A stretch of DNA of 64,000 nucleotides, taken from NCBI GenBank assembly GCA_035685165.1, contig DASRBI010000008.1:62001-126000 (forward strand), read 5' to 3'. A program made the translations under genes and the position numbers. Shown in pieces: positions 52,854 through 59,627 of the stretch (position 1 is its first letter; each line of letters begins with the position of its first letter). Source of the DNA: DATFDN01 sp035685165. GTDB lineage: Bacteria > Pseudomonadota > Alphaproteobacteria > Acetobacterales > Acetobacteraceae. Below the pieces are notes generated by a model. The model was not told where the DNA came from, made no database searches, and saw only the letters and a program-made list of their open reading frames with translations.

Positions 52854-53181
52854 CCGAACCGATCGCGAAATCATGCCCGGCGAATAAACTCCCGCCCATG
52901 TACGCTACGCGGTCGCGACAGTTGGTCACGGGTGCTTGCGGGCACTCGCACGCCCTTCGCGGAGTGGGCGGGCGGCTCCGCGGCGGCGGCGACGCGGCTT
53001 CAGCCCCCGGGGGGACAATGACGCGGCGGGGCCGCAAGAGGGTACGAAGTTCCCCGCCGGCATGAGCGCGATCGTACGAAATGCGCGAGGGCGCCGGCGG
53101 GTTTCGTCCGAAATTTCCGGCGGCCGAGCGGAGTTTCGGACGAAATTCGGCGGGGCGGGAGGGCTAGGTGTACACGCGCCG
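52854..53181. repeat. Gap with inverted repeat and related short repeats
   Basis: 328 bases between mobB-like and proC without a convincing gene. It contains a perfect 12-base inverted repeat, TTTCGTCCGAAA (53102-53113) and TTTCGGACGAAA (53134-53145). There are also three related copies of an ACGAA-T-C-GGCGG motif (about 53044, 53107, 53140). It lies at the border between the tRNA-Phe island and the core genes, and may be the far end of the island or a transcription boundary. Confidence 0.6.
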
Positions 53182-53988
53182 CTACCCCGCGAGCTCCCGC
53201 GACCGCGCGGTCGCCGCCTCTACCGCCGCGCGCACAAGGCGGGGCCAGGCCGCCTCTGCCATCAGCACGCCGAGCGCTCGCTCGGTGGTGCCGCCGGGGC
53301 TCGTTACGCCGCGCCGCAGCGCCGCCGCGTCCTCCTGGCTTGCCGCCAGCAGCGCCCCGGACCCGGCAACGGTCTGCCGAGCAAGCAGGCGCGCCAAGTC
53401 GGGCGCGATCCCCTGCTCGCGCGCCGCCTGTTCCAAGAGCTCGGCCAGCAGAAACACGTAAGCCGGCCCGCTGCCGGAGACCGCCGTCACCGGATCGAGC
53501 AGCGCCTCGTCCTCCACCCAGGCCACGACGCCGATTGCCCGCAAGAGCCGGTCGCAGAGCGCGCGCTCGGCCGGGCTCACGCCCGGCCCCGGGCAGGCCA
53601 CCGTCATCCCCTGCCGCACGGCGGCCGGCGTGTTCGGCATGGCGCGCACGATGTGCGCCGCCTCGCCCAAGAGGGCGCGCATCCCGGCCAACGTGCGTCC
53701 GGCTATGATCGACAGGAACACGGCCCGGCCGGCGAAGCGGCGATAGAGGGGCAGCGTGTCGGCGGCGTTCTGCGGCTTGACGGCCAGCACCACCGCAGCC
53801 GGGGCGAAGCCGGGATCGAGCGCGCCCGCGTCGGCCACCACGCGCAGGTCGGGCCCGACGCGCGCCACGGCCTCAGCCGCCGGATCGACGGCGACCGACG
53901 GCGATAGCCCCTGCTCGCGCCAGCCCGCCAGCATCGCCCCGCCCATCCGCCCGCAGCCGACGAGCAGGACCGGGGGCAGCGCGGTCAT
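53182..53988 (-). CDS. proC: Pyrroline-5-carboxylate reductase
   Basis: Last step of proline synthesis. It has 268 residues. The Rossmann motif VLLVGCGRMGGAMLAGW is at the N-terminus. The C-terminal dimerisation domain has AVSGSGPAYVFLLAE and GVTSPGGTTERAL, both family signatures. The start at 53988 overlaps the stop of the YbjN gene (ATGA). Confidence 0.96.
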   Translation of the reverse strand: MTALPPVLLVGCGRMGGAMLAGWREQGLSPSVAVDPAAEAVARVGPDLRVVADAGALDPGFAPAAVVLAVKPQNAADTLPLYRRFAGRAVFLSIIAGRTLAGMRALLGEAAHIVRAMPNTPAAVRQGMTVACPGPGVSPAERALCDRLLRAIGVVAWVEDEALLDPVTAVSGSGPAYVFLLAELLEQAAREQGIAPDLARLLARQTVAGSGALLAASQEDAAALRRGVTSPGGTTERALGVLMAEAAWPRLVRAAVEAATARSRELAG

Positions 53989-54494
53989 GCCTCGCCCACG
54001 CACTCCAGCATCGCCGCCTCGAGCGCGGCCTCGGGCGTCTTGCCGCCCCACAGCACGAACTGGAAGGCCGGATAGAACCGCTCGCACTCGGTGATCGCGA
54101 TGTCCATCAGGTCTTCCAAGCTCTCGGCCGAGGCCCCCTGGGCGCCGCGCAGCAGCACCGCATGGCGAAAGACCGGGATGCCGTCATCGGCATCGAGCGC
54201 GAAATGCCCGATCCACAGGCGCTCGTTGGCGCGCGCCAGTAGCTCGTAGAGTGCGGCCCGGCGCTTGGCCGGGACCTTCATCTCGAACGCGCAGGTGAAG
54301 TGCATGGCGCTGATCTCGTGCGACCAACTGAAGAACATGCCGTAATCGCACCACCGCCCGGGGGCCTCGGCCGCCATCTCGCTGTCGCTGCGGCGCTCGA
54401 AGGCCCAGTCGTTGGCCGTGATGATCTGCTCGAGCACATCGAGCGGGTTGGCGCCGGTTTCGAGTTCGGTGGTTGTGGTGGTTGTGGCGGGCAT
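53985..54494 (-). CDS. YbjN domain-containing protein
   Basis: 169-residue protein of the YbjN family, which has no settled molecular function (a type III chaperone-like fold by family knowledge). Family blocks: WCDYGMFFSWSHEISAMHFTCAFEM, with RRAALYELLARANERLWIG, HFALDADDGIPVFRHAVLL and ITECERFYPAFQFVLWGGKTPEAALEAAM at the C-terminus. A short Thr-rich N-terminus precedes it. ATG follows GGGGGA. Coupled to proC by a 4-base overlap. Conserved proC-YbjN pairing is common in Alphaproteobacteria. Confidence 0.88.
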   Translation of the reverse strand: MPATTTTTTELETGANPLDVLEQIITANDWAFERRSDSEMAAEAPGRWCDYGMFFSWSHEISAMHFTCAFEMKVPAKRRAALYELLARANERLWIGHFALDADDGIPVFRHAVLLRGAQGASAESLEDLMDIAITECERFYPAFQFVLWGGKTPEAALEAAMLECVGEA

Positions 54495-54637
54495 GGAAGT
54501 CCCCCGTCTGAGAGGAAGGCCGGGCGTCTGCCGAGGCCGGCGATCGCCGATTGGAAGCCACGCGGCACCCTAAGCATTGCAAACGCCGCGCCGCAAGCGG
54601 GCCGCCGATTCGGCGGCGGGAAACAAGAACGGAGTGA

Positions 54638-54952
54638 TCAGGGCGCCGCTTCGGGCGTTTCCGGCTCGAAGCTGCCGGCCTCCAGCGCCGCCACTCTTGC
54701 CTCCAGGGCGGCCAACCGCGCCAGCGCGTCGCCCAGCCGGGCCTCGGCCGCCTCCTGCCCGGCGCGGGCGTTGGCGGCAAGCTCGCGGACCGCCTCGAGC
54801 TCTTCTCGCCGCACAAGGTCGAGCCGGCGGATCGCATCGTCGATGCGCGCCCGCACCAGCGCCTCCCCCTCCTCGCGCAGCCCGGCGAGCGCGGAGATCG
54901 CCCCGCCGGCGACGCCGGCCAAGTCATCGAAGAATTTCGGTCGCTCCGCCAT
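54638..54952 (-). CDS. ubiK: UbiK family accessory factor
   Basis: 104 residues. N-terminal MAERPKFFDDLAGVAGGAISAL and an amphipathic middle, followed by a coiled coil (AEARLGDALARLAALEARVAAL), the BMFP/UbiK pattern. Members support ubiquinone biosynthesis at the membrane. The start is set by the conserved MAERPKFFDDLA; ATG 54964 would add four residues. Its 3' end lies 143 bases before YbjN on the same strand; its 5' side is divergent from hldD. Confidence 0.83.
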   Translation of the reverse strand: MAERPKFFDDLAGVAGGAISALAGLREEGEALVRARIDDAIRRLDLVRREELEAVRELAANARAGQEAAEARLGDALARLAALEARVAALEAGSFEPETPEAAP

Positions 54953-55004
54953 CGTCCGCTCCACTGGCTATCGGCCGCGTGCCGATATCCGTATAAGCCC
55001 CGCC

Positions 55005-55979
55005 ATGATCATGGTCACTGGCGGGGCCGGCTTCATCGGCTCCGTGCTGCATGCGGCCCTCGTGCAACGTGGCGTTGAAACGGTCGTTGTCGACTGGCTC
55101 GGCGACCGAGGGAAATGGCGCAACCTCGCCAAGCACCCGCCGGCGCGGCTGATCCGCCCCGACGCGCTCGACGGCTTCCTTGCGTCCCACCCCCCGCTCG
55201 AGGCGATCGTCCACATGGGGGCGGTGAGCGAAACCACCGCGACCGACGGGGACCATGTCTGGGCCACCAATGTCGAGCTGCCGCTGCGCCTCTGGCGCTG
55301 GTGCGCCGGGCGCGGCGTGCGGCTGATCTATGCCTCGTCCGCCGCCACCTATGGCGATGGCGGACAGGGCTTCGCGGATGGGCTGGATGGGCTCGAGCGG
55401 CTGCGGCCGATGAACCTCTACGGCTGGTCCAAGCACGCCTTCGATCTCCGGGTCGCCCGCATGGTCGCCACCGGCGAGGCGCGCCCGCCGCAATGGGCCG
55501 GGCTCAAGTTCTTCAACGTCTATGGACCGAACGAATACCACAAGGGACCGATGATCTCGGTCGTGAAGGTGAAGTTTGACGAGCTGGCGGCCGGCCATGC
55601 GCCCCGCCTGTTCCGCTCCGACCGCCTGGAGGTCGCCGACGGGGAGCAGGCGCGCGACTTCGTCTGGGTGGGCGACGTGGTGGCGGTGATCCTCTGGCTG
55701 CTCGACACGCCGCAGGTGTGCGGCCTGTTCAATGTCGGCACCGGCCGCGCCCGCACCTATCTCGATCTCGCCCACGCGCTTTGCGACGCCATGGACCGGC
55801 CGCGCGCGGTGGAGTTCATCGACATGCCGGAGAAGCTGCGCGGGGCCTATCAGTCCTTCACTGAGGCGCGCACCGACGGGCTGCGCGACGCCGGCTTTCC
55901 CTGCCAGTTCACGCCGCTGGAAGAGGGCATCCGCCGCTACGTCCGCGGCTACCTGACTCAGCCCGACCCCTACATCTGA
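55005..55979 (+). CDS. hldD: ADP-L-glycero-D-manno-heptose 6-epimerase
   Basis: Epimerase of LPS core heptose synthesis, 324 residues. Rossmann motif MVTGGAGFIGSVLHAAL at the N-terminus, YASSAATYGDG region, catalytic YGWSK and KFFNVYGPNEYHKG, the last characteristic of HldD. Two ATGs (55005, 55011) are possible. Divergent from the ubiK-like gene. Confidence 0.94.
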   Translation: MIMVTGGAGFIGSVLHAALVQRGVETVVVDWLGDRGKWRNLAKHPPARLIRPDALDGFLASHPPLEAIVHMGAVSETTATDGDHVWATNVELPLRLWRWCAGRGVRLIYASSAATYGDGGQGFADGLDGLERLRPMNLYGWSKHAFDLRVARMVATGEARPPQWAGLKFFNVYGPNEYHKGPMISVVKVKFDELAAGHAPRLFRSDRLEVADGEQARDFVWVGDVVAVILWLLDTPQVCGLFNVGTGRARTYLDLAHALCDAMDRPRAVEFIDMPEKLRGAYQSFTEARTDGLRDAGFPCQFTPLEEGIRRYVRGYLTQPDPYI

Positions 55980-55983
55980 GCGC

Positions 55984-56802
55984 ATGGCCGCCCCGCTCGT
56001 CTATCCGGGCTTCGATCCGGTCGCCTTCCAGATCGGCCCATTCGCGATCCGCTGGTACGCGCTCGCCTATATCGTCGCGCTGCTGCTCGGCTGGCGGCTG
56101 GCGCGCCGGCTCGCCGCCCGTTCGCCCCGCGTCGCCACCGCCGAGCAGGTGGACGATTTCCTCACCTGGGCCACGCTCGGCGTCATCCTTGGCGGCCGTC
56201 TCGGCTATGTGCTGTTCTACCAGCCCGCGCTTTATTTCGCGCACCCGGCGCAGATCGTGCAGGTCTGGCACGGCGGGATGAGCTTCCACGGCGGCGCGAT
56301 CGGCGTGGCGGTAGCGATCATCCTGTTCTGCTGGCGCCATTCGATCCCGGTGCTCGGCTTCGCCGACCGGATTTGCGCCTGTGTGCCAATCGGGCTCGGC
56401 CTCGGCCGGCTCGCCAATTTCATCAACGGCGAGCTCTGGGGCCGCCCCGCGCCCGAATGGTGGCCGGGCGCGCTGATCTACCCCGAAGCCGGGCCGCCCT
56501 ATGTACCGCGCTTCCCGAGCGAGCTCTATGAGGCGTTCCTCGAAGGGGTGCTGCTGCTGGCCCTCCTGCTCTGGCTCGTTTCGCGCGAGCGCGTGCGGGC
56601 CCGGTTCGGCTTCATCTCCGGCGCCTTCCTGGCGGGATACGCGGTCTGCCGCATAATCGCCGAGTGCTTCCGCCAGCCCGACGCCTTCCTCGGCTACATC
56701 GCCGGCGTGCTGACGATGGGCCAAATCCTCTCCTTCCCCATGCTGCTGATCGGCCTTGGGCTGATCGCCTGGAGCCTGCGGAACAGCCGCCGGGCGGCAT
56801 GA
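55984..56802 (+). CDS. lgt: Prolipoprotein diacylglyceryl transferase
   Basis: Inner-membrane enzyme that adds diacylglycerol to the lipobox cysteine of prolipoproteins. It has 272 residues with about seven membrane segments. The conserved HGGMSFHGGAIGV and GLGRLANFINGELWGRP are intact. ATG starts 4 bases after hldD. Its stop overlaps the ATG of the next gene. Confidence 0.96.
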   Translation: MAAPLVYPGFDPVAFQIGPFAIRWYALAYIVALLLGWRLARRLAARSPRVATAEQVDDFLTWATLGVILGGRLGYVLFYQPALYFAHPAQIVQVWHGGMSFHGGAIGVAVAIILFCWRHSIPVLGFADRICACVPIGLGLGRLANFINGELWGRPAPEWWPGALIYPEAGPPYVPRFPSELYEAFLEGVLLLALLLWLVSRERVRARFGFISGAFLAGYAVCRIIAECFRQPDAFLGYIAGVLTMGQILSFPMLLIGLGLIAWSLRNSRRAA

Positions 56803-57797
56803 GCGGCGACGAACGCCTCGATCGCTTCATGGCACGCGCGAACGCCGCCTATTACGCGACGCAGGACCCGTTCGCCGACTTCACCACCGCCCCGGAGATC
56901 GCCCAGGCCTTCGGCGAGGTGCTCGGCCTTTGGGCGGCGGTGGTGTGGAAACAGCTCGGCCGACCCGACCCGGTGCTGCTCGCCGAGGCCGGTCCCGGGC
57001 GCGGCACTCTAATGGCGGACGCGCTGCGCGCCGCCGCGCGCGCCGCCCCCACCTTCCGCACGGCGCTGCGCGTCCACTTAATCGAAACCTCCCCCCGCCT
57101 CCGCCTGCTCCAGGCCGAGGCGGTCCCGGAAGCCGCGTGGCACGAGCGCCTGGAGGACTTGCCGCCCGGCTCCCTGATCCTGCTCGCCAACGAGTTCCTC
57201 GACGCGCTGCCGATCCGCCAGTTCGTGCGCCGCGGCGCGGGCTGGGCCGAACGTTGGATCGAGGCGGGCCGCTTCGCCGAGCGCCCTGTTCGCGCCCTGC
57301 CCCCTGACATCCCTCCCACCGCTCCCGAGGGGGCGGTGCTGGAACACAGCGAGGCCGCGCACGCCTTCATTGGCGCCCTCGCGCAGCGGCTGGCGCGGGC
57401 GCCGGGCGCGGCGCTGTTTCTTGATTACGGTCCTGCCGAATCAACGGTCGGCGACAGCCTCCAGGCGATCCGGGCCGGCCGTCCCGCCGACCCGCTTGCG
57501 GAACCCGGCGGCACCGACCTCACCGCCCATGTCGATTTCGCCGCCCTCGCGCGCGCCGCCCGCGCCGCCGGCGCGGCGGTATATGGGCCGGTCCCGCAGG
57601 GCGTGTTCCTCACCCGGCTCGGCCTGATGCAGCGCACCGACCGGCTCGCGCGCACCCAGCCGCCCGCCAAGGCGCTGGCGCTGATCGACGCCGCCCGCCG
57701 GCTTGTCGAGCCCGACCGCATGGGCCGGCTGTTCAAGGCCCTCGCGCTGACCTCGCCCGGATCCCCGGCACCGCCAGGCTTCGCGGAAGGCGCTTGA
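56799..57797 (+). CDS. SAM-dependent methyltransferase, MidA/NDUFAF7 family
   Basis: 332 residues. The mitochondrial homologue NDUFAF7 dimethylates an arginine of a complex I subunit; the bacterial role is inferred. Family blocks: YYATQDPFADFTTAPEIAQAF, LAEAGPGRGTLMAD (SAM binding) and LANEFLDALPIRQ. The start overlaps the lgt stop (ATGA), and the lgt-midA-pgeF order recurs in Alphaproteobacteria. Confidence 0.92.
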   Translation: MSGDERLDRFMARANAAYYATQDPFADFTTAPEIAQAFGEVLGLWAAVVWKQLGRPDPVLLAEAGPGRGTLMADALRAAARAAPTFRTALRVHLIETSPRLRLLQAEAVPEAAWHERLEDLPPGSLILLANEFLDALPIRQFVRRGAGWAERWIEAGRFAERPVRALPPDIPPTAPEGAVLEHSEAAHAFIGALAQRLARAPGAALFLDYGPAESTVGDSLQAIRAGRPADPLAEPGGTDLTAHVDFAALARAARAAGAAVYGPVPQGVFLTRLGLMQRTDRLARTQPPAKALALIDAARRLVEPDRMGRLFKALALTSPGSPAPPGFAEGA

Positions 57798-57831
57798 CCC
57801 GGCACGCGCGGCGACCCTTTCTCCGGCCCGC

Positions 57832-58602
57832 ATGCGATCGCTCGCCCCGCTCCTCTCGCCGCTCCTGCCGCTTCCGCACGGTTTCTTCACCCGCCAGGGC
57901 GGCGTCTCAACCGGCCCGTTCGCCTCGCTGAATTGCAGCCTGTCCAGCCAGGACGCGCGGGATGCGGTGCTGGCAAACCGCGCCCGCGCCGCGCGCGCGC
58001 TTGGCGCCGATCCCGCGCGCCTCGTCGGGCTTACCCAGGTGCATGGCGCAGAGGCGGTCCGCGTGTCCGACCCATGGCCGCCCGGCGCGGGTCCGCGCGC
58101 CGATGCGATGGCAACCGACCGGCCCGGCCTCGCGCTCGGCATCGTCACCGCCGACTGCGCCCCGGTGCTGCTGGCCGATGCCGAGGCGGGCGTGATCGCC
58201 GCCGCCCATGCCGGCTGGCGCGGCGCGGTGGCAGGTGTGCTGGAGGCGACGATTGCGGCGATGGAAGCGCTCGGCGCGGTGCGCGCCCGCATCGCCGCGG
58301 CGATCGGGCCCTGCATCGCGCAAGCCTCCTACGAGGTCGGCCCCGATCTGCGCGATTGCGTGCTGACCGCCGATCCGGCCGATGCGCGCTTCTTCGCGCC
58401 CGGCACCCGGCCGGAGCGATGGCAGTTCGATCTTGCGGCCTATTGCCACGCGCGGCTCGCGCGCGCCGGGCTCGCTTGCAGCGGTGCGCTCGGCGCAGAC
58501 ACACTCGCCGACGAGGCCCGCTTCTTCAGCCACCGCCGCCGCACGCTCTCGGGTGGCGGACCGATCGGGCATCAGATCTCCATTATCGCACTGCCCGCCT
58601 GA
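57832..58602 (+). CDS. pgeF: Polyphenol oxidase / purine nucleoside phosphorylase family (YfiH/PgeF)
   Basis: 256 residues. Family signature in ITADCAPVLLAD and VIAAAHAGWRGAVAGV, with the metal-ligand Cys and His, and AAIGPCIAQASYEVG. E. coli homologues edit peptidoglycan precursors or act on purine nucleosides; which role holds here is not readable. The start is ATG 57832. Its stop overlaps the ATG of the lipoprotein gene. Confidence 0.94.
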   Translation: MRSLAPLLSPLLPLPHGFFTRQGGVSTGPFASLNCSLSSQDARDAVLANRARAARALGADPARLVGLTQVHGAEAVRVSDPWPPGAGPRADAMATDRPGLALGIVTADCAPVLLADAEAGVIAAAHAGWRGAVAGVLEATIAAMEALGAVRARIAAAIGPCIAQASYEVGPDLRDCVLTADPADARFFAPGTRPERWQFDLAAYCHARLARAGLACSGALGADTLADEARFFSHRRRTLSGGGPIGHQISIIALPA

Positions 58603-59465
58603 TGCCGCGCCGCGTCCTCCCGCTCGCGCTCACGCTGCTGCTCGCGGCTTGCGGCACCTTGCCGCAGCCCTTCTACGGCAACCCCGGCCGCACCGGCGCC
58701 CAGCTCGCCCAGCTCCCCATGCCGCCCCGGCTCGTCGTGCCGCCGCCGGCGACCGCGCTCCTCTCGGACGACGGCAGCAAGGCGCTGGCCGCGCTGCTGG
58801 CCCGCGACCTCCAGCTGCGGGAGGTGCCGGCCTATGCCGAGCCGGGGCATCCGGGCGACTGGCGGCTCGATGTCACCGCCGAAACGCGGGGCGGGGTCGT
58901 GATTCCGAGCTTCGTCGTGCGGACGCCGAAGGGCGCCGACGCGGGCCGCTTGGAGGGCGCGCCGGTTCCGGCTGCGGCCTGGGCGGCGGGCACGCCGGCA
59001 ACGCTCGAGCAGGTGGCCGCCAGCGCCACACCCGGGCTTGCCACCATGCTGTCGGGGATCAACACCGCGCTGCAGCGTTCGGACCCGAACAGCATCTACA
59101 ACCGCCCGATCCGGCTCGCCTTCCTGCCCGTCACCGGCGCGCCGGGCGACGGCGACGCCGCGCTCACCCGCCTCACCCGCGCGCGGCTGACCGAGCTTGG
59201 CGAGCACCTTCAGGACAGCGCGAAGGACGCCGATTTCACCGTCAAGGGCCAGGTGCGCGTGGTGCCGATCGGCGGCGGGCAGGAGCGCGTGGAGATCCAG
59301 TGGATCCTGACCGACGCGCAGGGCCGCGAACGCGGGCGCGTGGTGCAGCTCAACGATGTGCCGGCCGGTTCGCTCGATGGCTATTGGGGCGATGTCGCCG
59401 ACGCCGTTTCTCGCCAGGCGGCGGGCGGGGTTCGCGAGCTCGTGCGCAAGCAGACCAAGGGCTGA
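58602..59465 (+). CDS. Putative lipoprotein of unknown function
   Basis: 287 residues. The N-terminal signal LPLALTLLLAACG is a standard lipobox with cysteine at residue 17. The mature part is not recognised; it has a repeated alternating pattern compatible with beta structure and ends in a basic stretch (VRELVRKQTKG). The start overlaps the pgeF stop, so it belongs to the hldD-lgt-midA-pgeF run and is likely to be processed by the Lgt encoded upstream. Confidence 0.8.
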   Translation: MPRRVLPLALTLLLAACGTLPQPFYGNPGRTGAQLAQLPMPPRLVVPPPATALLSDDGSKALAALLARDLQLREVPAYAEPGHPGDWRLDVTAETRGGVVIPSFVVRTPKGADAGRLEGAPVPAAAWAAGTPATLEQVAASATPGLATMLSGINTALQRSDPNSIYNRPIRLAFLPVTGAPGDGDAALTRLTRARLTELGEHLQDSAKDADFTVKGQVRVVPIGGGQERVEIQWILTDAQGRERGRVVQLNDVPAGSLDGYWGDVADAVSRQAAGGVRELVRKQTKG

Positions 59466-59627
59466 GTCGCGCGCGTCCGGCGGGTCCGCCTTTCTGGCCT
59501 TAGGCGAAGATTTCTGGATCACGTCGCTATTTTTGAGAATCTTGGCAGCGATTTATTAACGAAGTGCCGGGAACACTCGGGGAACTCACGAACCATCCCG
59601 GTTCGCCTGATCCCAAGGAGTGTTCTC

